A stretch of 64,000 bases of DNA from Aureobasidium sp. EXF-3400 (GCA_024195585.1 SWBL01000021.1:1-64000); one strand, 5' to 3'. Shown: positions 1 through 15,992, counted from the stretch's first letter. Notes: generated from the sequence alone by a model not told the origin. A program made the numbers and translations.

Positions 1-114
1 CCCTGTGCTGTCTCGAAGGGATGTACTTGAACGTTGCCCTATCTAAGTAGACATTGCCACTATATGTTCGCCTGTTCCTCAAGTGCCTGTTGCGTGTGAC
101 TGTATTGTGATCGT

Positions 115-192
115 AGAAGTCGAATCTCTTTCTAAACATTAGAAGTCGAATCTCTTTCTAAACATTAGAAGTCGAATCTCTTTCTAAACATT
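115..192. repeat. 26-bp tandem repeat, three exact copies
   Basis: Three consecutive identical 26-bp units (115-140, 141-166, 167-192), each beginning agaagtcgaatctc and ending taaacatt. They lie about 230 bp upstream of the ARO1 start codon. They could be a recent minisatellite expansion in the promoter; no function can be read from the sequence. Confidence 0.95.
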
Positions 193-335
193 AGAAGGTG
201 CAATGTAGAAAATAATCAATTGATGATAATGTGTGCGGCAGCGACGTTCCGATATCGGTAGAGGGGCGTCCAGAATTTTGGGACGATTCTTGTGGGGAGG
301 GATTGGCGACGCCATCATGGCCAGTCCAGACGCTT

Positions 336-342
336 TGAGTCA
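336..342 (+). promoter_or_regulatory. Gcn4/CpcA-type site TGAGTCA upstream of ARO1
   Basis: An exact TGAGTCA (consensus TGASTCA) lies 79 bp upstream of the ARO1 ATG at 421. Fungal aromatic amino-acid genes are known targets of the general/cross-pathway control factor Gcn4/Cpc1/CpcA, so the position makes sense. A 7-mer also occurs by chance, and it may fall in the 5' UTR. Confidence 0.5.
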
Positions 343-405
343 CCGTGTAATTGACATTCCCGCTCACTCCGACTTTCTTGAGAGCTTCCATTGCTACTGC
401 CGTGA

Positions 406-5267
<4,862 letters not shown>

Positions 5268-5651
5268 AGATAATAGTTCGACGACCGATTAGTTCTGACC
5301 AATTTTGAATAAAAGTTTTTTCTCTTCGCCTGTTTCTTTTTCTGGCTCCTGCTCTTGCCAAACTGCATGCTCCGTATGAGTATTCATGATGTCTTGGCAT
5401 TCCATCCAACGTGGCTGACGTGATGACCCTGACATAATTTCAGTGTCCTGTCCATTGTCTCTCAGTTGACATAGGCCTTTTGCCACGTGATGGTGTTTCG
5501 TTCAAACAACTGATATTGGTCACGTCTTTCTTGGAGAGCGAAACTCGGGATACCCTTCGATGAGAAAGTTGTGTGATGACTGAAAGCATTTATGCCAGTC
5601 GTGTCAATTATTATACCAAAATCGTCCAATTATGCAAACTCGGTCAGCGAT
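5268..5651. other. Convergent 3' intergenic region
   Basis: Space between the 3' ends of ARO1 (plus) and glyoxalase I (minus). It presumably holds both 3' UTRs and polyadenylation sites. I see no further gene in it. Confidence 0.7.
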
Positions 5652-6914
5652 TTACCAGCTGGCTCTGTTCTTGAGCTTCTCGTTTTGGATAACCTCGATC
5701 CAGTAGTTATCGGGATCTTAAATAAGTCAGTGATACGAAGCATGCATCGAGTCCTGCAAATCACTTACCAAGGATGAAGGCAACGTTCTTCATTCTGCCA
5801 TCTGTCAAACGCTTCTTCCACGAGACGTTCTTGTCGTCGAAGCGCTTGCAGGCTGCGTCCAAGTCATCGACAGAGACACAGGTGTGGCCGACTAAAACGT
5901 TGCATGTTAGCTTGAATCGTGTATTAGGATTGAAGCAAAGGCAGGATACATACATCCTTGTGGCTCATCGTTGCCGTTGTGGTACTTGACGCTGTCATCG
6001 CTCTCAGAGCCGTGGTTGTGTGTCAATTCCAGAATACCCTCGCGGTCAGCGATAGGGTTGACACCGTTTGCAGACTGTTCAGGAGCCTTGGGACCGTAGC
6101 TGAGGAAGTAGAGAGTGAAACCAGCCTCCTTTTGTTCTGAGGTACGCTGCAGGGTCATGCCCATAACGTCCTGATAGAATTCGAGAGACTTCTCGGCATC
6201 CTTGACTCTGATCATGGTGTGGTTCATGCGGTATGTGTCGACGTCTGACTTCTTGCCCTCAGTCTCACTGACGGGGTTCTGGGAAATGATTTCGACCCAG
6301 TAGCTGTCGGGGTCGAGAGCGAAAGCGATTGAACGCATACGGCCGTCCTCGAGGCGTTTTTGGAAAGAGTAACCGGCGTCAGAAATACGCTTGCAGGCGT
6401 CCTGGATGTTGTCGACGCTGATGCAGACATGGCCAAAACCGCGGTTCTCCTTGCCATTGCCATTGTTGACTGTGTAGTTGTCGTCCTTTTCGGTGCCTGC
6501 TGTGGTATTAGCCGCTTTTGTCTGGTGGCATAGTATGTACCAAACTCACCATAGTTGTGAGTCAACTCGATAAGACCTTCACGGTCTGTCCAGTGCTTGC
6601 CGTGGGAAACAGACTTAGGGTTGTCGTAGGCCATGAAGTAGAGATCAAAGTTGGCGTCAGAGTTCTCGAGCTTGTTGATCAGCTTCATACCGAGGAGCTC
6701 GTAGAACTTGACGGATCGCTGAGGCTATACATGAAGTTCTGTCAGGGCGAGTCCGGGAATGGTATGGGTATGCGAGATGAGTGCTTACGTCCTTGACCCG
6801 GAGCATGGTGTGGTTGAACTTGTAAGTCGAAGTGTCTGACATAGCGGCGGCGAGTGTACGGAAGGATGTAAAAGACCGTCTGGTGAGGAATGGTTGGACA
6901 ATTGGTTTGAACAT
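5652..6914 (-). CDS. GLO1: Two-domain glyoxalase I (lactoylglutathione lyase)
   Basis: Converts the hemithioacetal of methylglyoxal and glutathione to S-lactoylglutathione. Exons on the minus strand: 6914-6789, 6724-6550, 6496-5954, 5891-5769, 5716-5652; total 343 aa. Two tandem glyoxalase domains (about 27-170 and 185-335) each start with a FNHTM- or MNHTM-type strand plus RVKD and include DREG(L/I)(I/L)ELTHN and FGH.C(I/V)SVD, matching the monomeric two-site fungal enzyme. ATG 6914 gives a basic, Ser/Arg-rich leader (starts MFKPIVQPFL) that looks mitochondrial. An internal ATG at 6842 (MSDTSTYKF) would give the cytosolic form, so dual targeting is possible. The frame continues to a GTG at 6944, which is not a likely start. 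Intron 2 ends in a cagcag tandem acceptor. Confidence 0.96.
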
Positions 6915-7244
6915 GACTTTTCTTGAGGAAGAGCGAACTGCCACTTCGGAGAGACGATGACGCAGCTAATACCCCGCACATCCTTAGTAATAGCCATTCA
7001 TGCTGTTCTCGAGCAAAGGACGGCACAAGATAGAAGGCACAGAACACGCACACGGCCCGGCAGCTAATAGCCGGGCATGCATGCCATGTTATAGCCGTAG
7101 ACCAATTCGAGGTTTGATATGTACATATGTTCAGGGATCGTGAAATTCTTCATGTTTACGAGCTACTAGTATGCGTGTATGCAAATGCTAAGCGAGACTA
7201 GATGGACATAGCCATGGTCGCAGGTCTTCAGATGTCGTGTAAGA
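6915..7244. other. GLO1 upstream region
   Basis: Region between the glyoxalase I start and the stop codon of the next minus-strand gene. It probably holds the GLO1 promoter and the neighbour's 3' UTR. No gene recognised. Confidence 0.6.
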
Positions 7245-7815
7245 CTACGAGCTGTACTTCTGGCCCTCGCTGCCCTTGGTGGGGCTACCGCTACCGCTGC
7301 TTCTGGATCTGTCGCTGGGGCTGCTACTCGATTGAGAAGCAGAGCCCTCAGGTCCTCCCTCTGTCGGGCTTCTGGGCTTGCTGACTTCCTGGTTTGCAGG
7401 GCTGACGTTCAGAGGGTTTGATGCCTGTCCAAGCTTGCGAGTGGTTAGCTTATGTTGCTGTGTGCTATGGCGACAACTTCCTCTCCCCCCCCCCAACACA
7501 GCAGGGGAGTCAATGGAAGAGGTATGATGTTCTTACCTCTTGGGACTCACGACCAGCAGTGTCGTGTTCCTCCTCGGGAGATGTCTTGCTGGGATCAAAG
7601 GCTGCCTTCTCGACGCGAGCAGCCTCGTCATCGGAACCGCTCTTGCTGTACTCGTTGGGCTCAGGCTTGAGAGAGTCCTTGTCCTGAGCGTCCTTGCGTG
7701 CTTGGAGCTGGTATGTGTATGACAACGGTCTGCTAATGACTCTTGCGACGGGGCGCTGGCTGAGAACGCGAGGTTGCTGAGCCAAAAGGCGGCGGGCGAG
7801 AGGTCCAGTGATCAT
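7245..7815 (-). CDS. Conserved small fungal protein, probably mitochondrial
   Basis: Exons 7815-7537 and 7433-7245; 155 aa. The first 35 residues (MITGPLARRLLAQQPRVLSQ, then more Arg, Ser and Pro) are basic, without acidic residues, and look like a mitochondrial presequence. The rest is hydrophilic: RKDAQDKDSLKPEPNEYSKSG, then a conserved-looking EKAAFDPSKTSPEEEHDTAG block, then NPLNVSPANQEVSKP and a Ser/Gly-rich tail. I recall similar small proteins of unknown function across filamentous fungi. No enzymatic motif is visible. The 103-nt intron contains a run of ten G on the sense strand, prone to length change. Function is not assigned. Confidence 0.8.
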
Positions 7816-8204
7816 ATTTGCTGTGCGTAGAGAACTTGTGTCTGTTGTTGATAGAAAAGTTGGCGTGAATTGATGTGGAGGGGCAGAGAGAAACAGAGTC
7901 AGGTCGTGCTTAATCCACTTTGTTGCTCAGCTCGGCCTTGACGTGCTTGTCTTTGAAAACGTCACTGGGGAAGAAACGTCGTCATTATTAGGGTATTTTG
8001 CACAAACTTTGTGAATAAATTATGCTCGTTAATCTCTTTCTTCCAATATCAATCTCGTTATGCTGTCTCTTGCTGTATAAAATAGAACTCGCTGAACGCT
8101 GTCACTGCTAAAAACATGTGCCATGTCATGAATAAATCTGAGCTTCTTCTCCATCATGGTCGCTCAACCCAACGCGAGCATTATGTCACATAGAAAGACT
8201 GTTC
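7816..8204. other. Intergenic, minus-strand tandem genes
   Basis: Likely promoter of the small mitochondrial-type gene and 3' UTR of the LAMTOR2-like gene. Nothing else recognised. Confidence 0.6.
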
Positions 8205-8934
8205 TTAGAAGAACTTGTTGGTTGGGTCATCTGGCATCTGCGTAGAATGTTAGCTACACTGCAGCATCTCGATGTGTAATACTCAACATACCTCGAATCC
8301 AGATAGTTCGCGTTTGATTGTCTCGGCCATGATTTCCATTTTCCTGCGTTGAATGTGAAGGACACTAAGGCGTTGCGTGCTACTAACAGTCGTCGACGCC
8401 TTCGATCCAACAGATGTTCCGAGCATAGTATCAGCGCGATCAGAACCACTCGAGTCCTCGGATGGATATCGCGTATCGCCAGGCGCTTCTGCTGTTACTT
8501 TGAGCTCACGCTTCCTTCCTGGCGGCACTCCGCCTTCGAGCACTAAAAGCAACTTGGGCTGCAGGTACTTGACAATCAGATTCCGGTGGTCGAATTCAAC
8601 AATTAGTGTCTCTAATGCGTCTGGTCGTACCACCCGTTTTGATGGTTCGTTGGGGCCGCCTTGGGTATATTGCGGTTCGAATCTTTCGTTATCTTTGCGT
8701 TCCAGATGTTCTTTCCAAGATATTGATACCAGAGCAACTTGGTCACGCAGTTCCTTCATGTTTGCGGGTAGAGTGTATGCCATCAGTGATCCATTTGGTG
8801 TCATAATACTGTCATAAGTAAGCGCATGCTTTGATTGAGAATTGGATTCGAGGGAAGCCTTACAACCACCGCACGAAGAGCTTGTTGTCGACATTCTCGG
8901 TCAAGAGTTTGTTGAGGGCCCGTACGTTCAGCAT
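8205..8934 (-). CDS. Roadblock/LC7-like protein, possible LAMTOR2 (Ragulator) homologue
   Basis: Exons 8934-8864, 8808-8292, 8237-8205; 206 aa. The start MLNVRALNKLLTENVDNKLF followed by TPNGSLMAYTLPANMKELRDQ and ALVSISWKEH resembles a roadblock/LC7 fold: an initial helix, a strand with an NG turn, then a helix ending in a Trp-containing segment. In LAMTOR2 and dynein light chains this is a small dimerisation domain; LAMTOR2 helps anchor Rag GTPases on the vacuole for TORC1. The second half (about 95-206) is charged and Ser-rich, with FEPQYTQGG and EMPDDPTNKFF near the end. The conserved-looking end depends on a 33-nt last exon. The roadblock assignment is inference from pattern only; another roadblock-type protein is possible. 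Confidence 0.7.
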
Positions 8935-9487
8935 GATATCGAATTTGCCAAAGGATCTATATTGATATTGTCAGCACTCCATGTACAGCTACAGTTTTGG
9001 CTGTTCGATTCATATCAATGAAAGTGTTGAGAGGTTGATATGCTCGCGTGGAGAAAGGTATAGAAAAGATTGATAGGGCAAAGGGAAAATCGTCGAGAAG
9101 ATTTGATATTGAAACAGTGACTGAAATGTTGCAGACATGGAGTGACTCGTACCTCTTCGAATTGGTGTGTTCTCGTTATTTGAATTGTGGAGGGCTCGAA
9201 AGGTGGTGAACGACGTCGAGTTGAGTGGTGAGCGAAGGTTGGCAGGAGAATGAGCAGAGAATATCAGGCGCATGTCAATGCCGATATACAGTAAATCTAG
9301 ATGTTGAGAAAAGGTTCTAGTAAGTTGTTCTGGTGACGAATGTGGCAGGCAGGCAGGTCACTGATATGCGCAGTCGATACGGACTTTCGGCCGTGCGCGT
9401 CTGGTCGGTGGATGTGATGGAAGGAGCGTCGTCGCAAGCCGCCCGTCAAGTCTCCTCCTAACAAACACAACACACAAAGGTCGCAGA
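8935..9487. promoter_or_regulatory. Divergent promoter region
   Basis: 553 bp between the starts of the LAMTOR2-like gene (minus) and the FMP52-like gene (plus). It presumably carries both promoters. Short open frames here have no recognisable protein features. Confidence 0.6.
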
Positions 9488-10264
9488 ATGGCAGACTTAA
9501 CATGCACCCTCGCGGGAAGCACAGGCTTGGTTGTGAGTGCTGTCCTGTGTCGACATCTACAAGCAGACTAGACAGTGGACAGTGGTATACGAAGAGCTGC
9601 TAAACTGTCATCAAAGGGCGGCAACATCTACTCGATTCTATCGTCGCACCCTTCAGTCTCGAGTCTCTACGCTTACGCTCGTAAAGACCTCTCCGCCACT
9701 TCTGCCAATGTCCACCCACTCGTCTCATCCGATACGTCGACCTGGGCCTCGCTTTACCCAAAGGCTTCGTCAATCTTCTTTACCGCTCTTGGAACCACTC
9801 GTGGTGCTGCCGGGAGTGTAGCAAATCAACGCAAGATCGACTATGATCTGAATCTGGAGCTCGCAAAAGCAGCAAAGGAACATGGTGCTACAACATGCGT
9901 CGTCGTCTCCTCAGGCGGCGCCAACCCAACCAGCATGCTCGCGTACCCAAGAATGAAGGGCGAGTTGGAGGAGGCCGTCAAGCAGCTTGGCTTTGAACAT
10001 ACTGTCATCCTACGCCCGGGCTTGATCGTCGGCCAGAGAGAATACTCGAGACCTCCTGAATTTGTTTTCCGCAAGATTGCCGGATGGGCTGGCATGGTTA
10101 ACGAGTCACTCAAGAATTTCTGGGCCCAGGACGCCGATGTTATCGCCAAGGCTGCCATATCCGCTGCCTTGCAATGTCACGAGGGCAAGGTGCAGGAGAA
10201 AGTCTGGATGCTCAACCAAAGCGACATCGTGCGCCTGGGCAAGACCGAATGGAACCGCACTTGA
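9488..10264 (+). CDS. FMP52: FMP52-like NAD(P)-binding protein
   Basis: Exons 9488-9532 and 9617-10264; 230 aa, the usual FMP52 length. The N-terminal Rossmann motif GSTGLVGG is split by the intron. Later blocks fit the family: FFTALGTTRGAAGS, VVVSSGGANPTSMLAYPRMKGELEE, TVILRPGLIVGQRE, and a final WMLNQSDIVRLGKTEW. Family members are atypical short-chain dehydrogenase-like proteins related to human HTATIP2/TIP30; yeast Fmp52 is found at the mitochondrial outer membrane and no substrate is known. The 45-nt first exon is supported because joining it at 9616/9617, just after a gctaaac branch site, rebuilds the glycine motif. Confidence 0.93.
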
Positions 10265-10447
10265 ACACCTACTCACTCTCTATCGTGGAATCGAGAGGTG
10301 TCGAAACTTTGAAGCAGCACTAAATTGATGACCGAGCAGCGATACCCAACACCTAATATGCTTTTCTTTTACACTCTAATGCATGACTTTGCGCCAGTAC
10401 AGGATCTCTCCATCTCTCATTCATGCAGAGCACAGGGACTGAACCAT
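10265..10447. other. Short convergent spacer
   Basis: 183 bp between the 3' ends of FMP52 and the BCKDH E1 beta gene. It holds overlapping or adjacent 3' UTRs only. Confidence 0.6.
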
Positions 10448-11889
10448 CTAATAGTCTAGGGTTGTTTTGATGGCGTCGTAGATACCTGGTTTCTCTCGTT
10501 AGCTGCATGGTATATCACTACACGTCACAAAATGCACTTACGTGTCACGTCGGGAATGTTGAACCGCTATAGCAGTCAGCTTCACTCATTACCAACAGGA
10601 ACGATGGTTGACTTACCTCATAGATGAGACCCATATGTGTGCTCCATCCGCAGACTCGAGCAACAGGGGCTTCTAGGTTCAGGAAGCATGTCTCTTGTAT
10701 AGTTGCTGCCACTTCAGCACCGACTCCAGAGTTGGTCATACTCTCGTGAACCACGATAACCTTGCCGGTCCGCTTCACGCTCTCGATAATCGTAGGTCGA
10801 TCCCAGGGGTATATGGTCCGAAGATCGATGAGCTCAATCTGGCAGCCAAAGTCTGCTTCTGCCTTCTCAATGGCATTCGCGCAGGTATATAGCGGGGTTC
10901 CGTAGCTGATGATTGTAATGTCCTTGCCAGGTTTGACGATCTCTGCCTTGCTCAGAGGGATCTCGTAGGCCTCGGTAGGCACGTATTCTACTGCTGCACG
11001 ATAGAGTATCTTTGGCTCCATGAATACGACGGGATCATTGCTTGCGATCGCAGCGAGTAGTAGACCTTTGGCTTGTGCGGGTCCTCGAGGCATTACTACA
11101 CGCAATCCGGGTATGTGTGTGAAAAGTGACTCCGGGGACTGAGAGTGGTATCTGTAACTGTTAGACTTGGTAGCACGTCTGACACAAAATCACTTACAGA
11201 GCACCTATGACTTGGTCAGCACATCACACAATTTACTGAATGGTTGGCTTGACGTACCATGTCCTACACCTCCACAAGGCATGCGAACTACCAGACCTCC
11301 ACAGCTCTGTCCCTTTGCATTCACACCAGCTCTGAACCTAGCCTTTGCCGCTTCGTTGACCAACTGATCAAATGCAGGGTATACGTAGTCAGCGAACTGA
11401 ACTTCGGCAACAGGTCTCATCCCTTCGAAAGCCGCTCCGATGGCGAACCCGACAATGCCTTGTTCTGTCAAGGGTGTGTTGAACACTCTGTCATCGCCAA
11501 ACTCAGAAGCCAGGTTCATACTGTGACACGATTTAGCCAAATATACAGAAGCTATGCAGTAACATGATCCGGTACCTGCAGCGGAACACTCCTCCAAAAG
11601 CCACATCTTCGCCAAAGAGCAAGACACGAGGATCCGTTCGAAGCGCATGTGAAAGAGCCGAGTTGATGGCTTGAAAGAGATTCAACCGCGTTGCAGTGCC
11701 GCTTCGTGCATCGGAGGATAACCCATTGCTGGCTAATGCAGATCTCGAGTTGTGATTGAGCAGCGAGGTTGCCTCGAAATCAGTGGGAGTATTTAGTCGT
11801 GCTTTAGGTGGTAGAGTGGAATACAGCCGTAACTTTTGGCACTTGATGGTAGGGATCCGAGCGAATCGCATTGCTGTTCTTGTTGACAT
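10448..11889 (-). CDS. BCKDHB: Branched-chain 2-oxoacid dehydrogenase E1 beta subunit
   Basis: Beta subunit of the thiamine-diphosphate E1 component that oxidatively decarboxylates the 2-oxo acids of Val, Leu and Ile in the mitochondrial matrix. Six exons: 11889-11576, 11520-11258, 11204-11198, 11151-10617, 10566-10542, 10485-10448; 393 aa, like human BCKDHB. The N-terminus is a mitochondrial leader. Diagnostic blocks are [74 protein letters not shown] and [13 protein letters not shown]. The HGALYH block is only rebuilt by a 7-nt exon (11198-11204); exon 5 is just 25 nt. Pyruvate dehydrogenase E1 beta is the nearest alternative, but the [14 protein letters not shown] context fits the branched-chain enzyme better. 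Confidence 0.95.
11198..11204 (-). other. 7-nt microexon of the BCKDH E1 beta gene
   Basis: Sense sequence GTGCTCT, flanked by a 53-nt intron (gtacgt to catag) and a 46-nt intron (gtaagt to ttacag). It supplies the last two bases of a Gly codon, an Ala codon and two bases of a Leu codon inside the conserved HGALYH segment. Skipping it shifts the frame. Confidence 0.9.
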
Positions 11890-12335
11890 CTTGGATTTGA
11901 TTGATAGAGATGCAGAATGTCCTTGCCATCAAGGTAGACGGAGGTACAGGCCTCCCTGTTCGGCCCATGGATGCGGGGTCGTACCACCACCACGCGCCCT
12001 ACGAAATGTTTTTCTACCGTTCACGCTCGGTATTCTCTTCGCTATGATGGATCGGCTTTTAGTTAGACATCCTCGCGAGTATGAGGCAGTGGTGTACTTC
12101 TAGCGACCTCTTCACCAGGTTCACGTCCGTCATGTCTTCAACAGTATTATTGGGATTTGTTCAATTTTGAGTATCAACCACGTATCTCCTATTAACCACA
12201 TATATAAACTTTGAAACTACTAGGTACGCATACACCTATAAGACGAAGATATTGAAACGCCGCTATGCTTGGAGGATCAGTGGTAAGGAGACAATGAAAA
12301 AGACGTAACCAGGAGAACAACCATCTCTTCAACTT
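11890..12335. other. Intergenic between two minus-strand genes
   Basis: Promoter side of the BCKDH E1 beta gene and the 3' side of the MAM3-like gene. No coding signal seen. Confidence 0.6.
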
Positions 12336-14873
12336 TTAACGATCACCCTGATTCAACAAGGAAGTGCTGTCGCCGCTACGGCTCTTGACAGAGTCGCCCT
12401 TGTTGCGGAACTTCTTGCCTGCTCGCTTCTTCTTCTTATTCTTTCTCTTGGTGCCCTTTGAATCATCGTGAGCTCCATCGTCATTGCCATCTTGGTCTTC
12501 GTCGTGGCCGTTCTTGTCATTTGCGCCATCATTGGCGTCAGCACCTTTCTGATCATCTCCATCCGATGAGCTGTTGGCTTCCAGAACTACCTTCTTCATA
12601 CCGTTCACATCGACGATGTTTTCGGTGATACTTCCAGATCGTACAGCACGACGAGATGATTTGTAACCAGGTTGATCTTCCATCTCACCCAGTGTAGAGT
12701 GAGACGATCCCGAACCTCTTCTGTCCTGGGAGACGGGACGGGAAGTGCTTCCTTGCACGACCAGCTTCTGAGGCAAGTCAGGCTGTTCTTGCTCGGAGGA
12801 CTCGTGGGTGCCATTTTGCTGGTTGTCTTGCTGCTGGCTTTGCTGCTTCTGTTCATGTGCGTTGTTCTCATTAGCTGCAAGATTTGCTGCAGTGTGGCTG
12901 TCAGCAAAGGCAGATGCCTCACTAGCAGTCATATGCTTGGTCTGAGACATGTCATGCTCAGCCTGAACTTCGGATTCTTCGTGAATGGAAGGGTCTCTGG
13001 AGCCAGGGGAGATAGAACCGTAACCATGGGCGACAGCGTGTGCTCCGTCTTGAGCCTCAAGAGCAGCCGAGCCAATGAGACCGGCACCAATTCCACCTTC
13101 AGGTTTGGACGAGTCTCCATTAACAACCGTCTGGGGAGTACCTGTTTGGCTAGACTCGACGTCTTGTGTTGAGACGGAAGCGGGCACACGATTCTCGGGA
13201 ATGGTTCCAACACCAGGCTTGATCTTTACAGAAGAGTATTTGGTGGCCTTTGGACGACTTGCAACGTTGCTTGGACCAAGATGTTTCAGGTGTTGGCGTA
13301 GATCGGCGGTGTTTGATCGCATGGGCAATGGGCGGTTCTTGTCGCTGCTTGTGCTGCTACGTCTGCGCAGAAGAAGAGTAGCCTCGCGGGAGCCGGTCAG
13401 CGAAGATTTGCGGCTCTGGCTGCTGGAAGGACCAAGCAGATGAGTACGCTCGTCGACATCGGTATCATCGTCGGTGGCAGGGGCATCTACAACGGTGTTT
13501 CCCTTGGTGTATCTAGTGCGTGGGGCCGGTGCGATGCGTCTTATCGCCTTGTGCACATCAACAAAGACATCCGACTCGTCGATAATTTCCCTGAATCAAG
13601 TCAGTGGGTGATGGAACAGAAGCAATAGATGGTACTCACTCTCCGATAAGTTCTTCAATAACGTCTTCAAGAGTAACGACACCAAGCGCGCCTTTGTCTT
13701 GACCGGGGAAGTCTGAGACGAGAACCATGTGGGACTTGCCCTCTTGGAAGAAGTTAACAATGTCCAAACAGCTGGTCTCGGGCTTGGTTTCGGGGAGAGT
13801 AGCGAGAGCAAAGTCGCGAACACGGAGACTGTCTTCAGGGTCATATGTGATGAGAATCTTGACGAGCAGCATGCCGATGAAATTGCGGGTGTTGTCGGGT
13901 GCGTAGATGGGGATTCTGGAGTAGCCCTGAGACAGGATTGTGTCCATCATCTTCTCGTCAAGCACTGTATCGGCCGACATGGTGAAGACGTCACCCATAG
14001 GGGTCATGATGTCGCCGACGGCCTTGCCCTTGAGATCGAGAACGGCACTAATGATGGTGACTTCGTCTTCATTGAGGCGGTCGGACGGGGTGGTGCCCAG
14101 AGTTTTGTGAAGAGTGACGAGTGTCTTGAGGCCTGCCTTCTTGTAAACGGTGCCGTGGTCCTCGCCCAGCAGCCAATCCAAGAGTTTGGCGGTGGGCCAG
14201 GCCACTGGAGCCATGATCCACATGAGACCCAGGACAAGAGGTGACATAGCAGCGCCAATGGGAAGACCGAAGCGAACACAGATGGATTGAGGAACGACCT
14301 CGCCGAAGATGACTGGAGCTTGTTAGTGTCTGTGTGTACATAGCGGGTGTACAAGACTGGGAGGTACATACCAATTAGGACGGTACTGCTCAGCACGGCA
14401 GGCCAGCCACCACCCAGCGAGCGGTCCAGTACGATGGGCAGAGTTTCGTTGGTAATGACGTTACTGAGCAGCAGTGTGACGAGAACCCAATGCTTGCCCT
14501 TCTTCAACAGACGCAAGACTCTGGCAGCGCTCTTCTTCTCGCTTCCCTCACCAGAGGTAGCAATAACCTGCAGGTAGATTTCATCCTGGCCCATGAGGGC
14601 AATGGTCAGACCAGCAAAGACTCCACCCAGCAGCACGAGGGCAATGGCGACACTCAGATAGACCCATAGCTGAGGATCATCGGGCGACTTGGGCTCGGGC
14701 TCTTCGCGTCTGTAGATGGGCGAGTCGGATTTTGAGAACAGCGGAGCAGCGTACGAAAGAGGCAGGTTGATGAGCGAGACTCCCAGAAGCTTGACGATTG
14801 ACAGAGCCGCCGGGGTCATGATGCCTGCGCGCCGGGGCGCCGCAGCTGTCGGGGTGCCATGCCTCAGAGACAT
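12336..14873 (-). CDS. MAM3: MAM3-like CNNM family membrane protein (DUF21 plus CBS pair)
   Basis: Exons 14873-14372, 14312-13640, 13590-12336; 809 aa. After an N-terminal hydrophobic stretch comes the four-helix DUF21 domain (about 65-235: [55 protein letters not shown]). A CBS-domain pair follows (about 250-390: [48 protein letters not shown]). The C-terminal 400 residues are disordered, Ser/Gln-rich, ending in a Lys/Arg-rich segment. Yeast Mam3 is a vacuolar membrane protein linked to manganese and magnesium homeostasis; animal CNNMs are magnesium transport-related. The two introns restore the conserved GEVVPQS and ELIGEE junctions. Confidence 0.95.
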
Positions 14874-15317
14874 GAGGAGCTGCTAGCAGGCAAGAGGGTG
14901 GTTGGCACGAGAGCAGATGCTGTTGCGTGTGCCGCGACGAGTCCTTTCGTCTTCGCAGAAAGACGTGCGACAGTGCGCGATTTTAGTGCTTGGCAAGATA
15001 TACGCTTCGACCACGACCATGACGATGCCTGCTGCACGAGTCAGTGTCAGCCAGACAACCGCCTGTCAAACAAGCTGCATCAACAAGGCCGACAACACTA
15101 TTCCATACCATCTCGTGTGTTTGCCAGACGCTGCCCTTACTGCTCTTTGTAACAAGATCCCACGAGCGTGGTAAATGATGTGGTGTCTGATCAGAGCTCT
15201 CCGTCCAGAACGTCCCGTAACCTGCCCGCTCAGACGTTGTTTTGATCCTGTCAAAATCCATCATGCAATTCCTATACAAGCAAAAATTGTAGACATACTC
15301 ATACAAAGGCCGTAGCT
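14874..15317. other. MAM3 upstream region
   Basis: Promoter side of the MAM3-like gene. A minus-strand open frame between 14983 and 15321 might be a third exon of the next hypothetical gene; support is weak. Confidence 0.4.
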
Positions 15318-15651
15318 TCACTCACCTCGATCGAGCTCATCTTGCTTGATGCAGGCTGTACCCTGTCGCTGCACCCTCTTTTGATCTCCGTGCATGCTTG
15401 ATATTGCGCATGCAGACTCCCAGAGATCAACAATATCGATGTCCCGTTCGTCAACCAGCTCTTCAAACTTGAGTTGCCCAAGGGCATGACAGGCGCCACC
15501 AACAACAAGTATGGAACTCTTCCTACCGAAGAATTCGATAATATTGTCAGTCGGACAAGTGGCCCTGTGGATATCTTCAAAGCTGATTTGAACCCATGAC
15601 TTGTAAAAAGACCAGCACATAGCTCACGTACAGGGTGCTTGATACGACCAT
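15318..15651 (-). CDS. Possible small two-exon gene, unknown function
   Basis: ATG at 15651 opens a 20-nt exon (15651-15632). A 49-nt GT-AG interval (15631-15583) joins it in frame to 15582-15318, giving 94 aa. The predicted protein begins MVVSSTLFEDIHRATCP and contains SSILVVGGACHALGQLKFEE followed by an acidic DERDIDIVDLWES stretch, which looks more protein-like than the shadows around it. No family is recognised. The end could change: a second donor near 15300 might join it to more coding sequence down to about 14983. It stands alone at the edge of a gene-poor stretch. It may also be chance or a decayed gene. Confidence 0.3.
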
Positions 15652-15992
15652 GTTGTATCCCACTCAAATACCCCCACGCTCTAGTCCCAGGCACAGGTCA
15701 TCTGCTTGTCATATAAAGTACCGCCTACAGGCCGTTCCAAGCCAAACTGTCTGGCATCTCTCCCCCCGGAAACCCTTGTTGGTTATCATGTATCAGCGTG
15801 GGACGGTTTGCCGTACGCGCGTGACCGGTAGGCGGTGGACTAGTGGCGCTGTTCTCACACTTCCGAGTCGGCTATAGTCGGCAGATATGCGTGCCTCAGC
15901 CTAAAGCCTCTGGAGATCCGCGTAATATTGTCCGGCGGCTCAAGACCAATATGCCAGCTGAGTGTGTATTGCACCAAAGACAGGGACAAACA

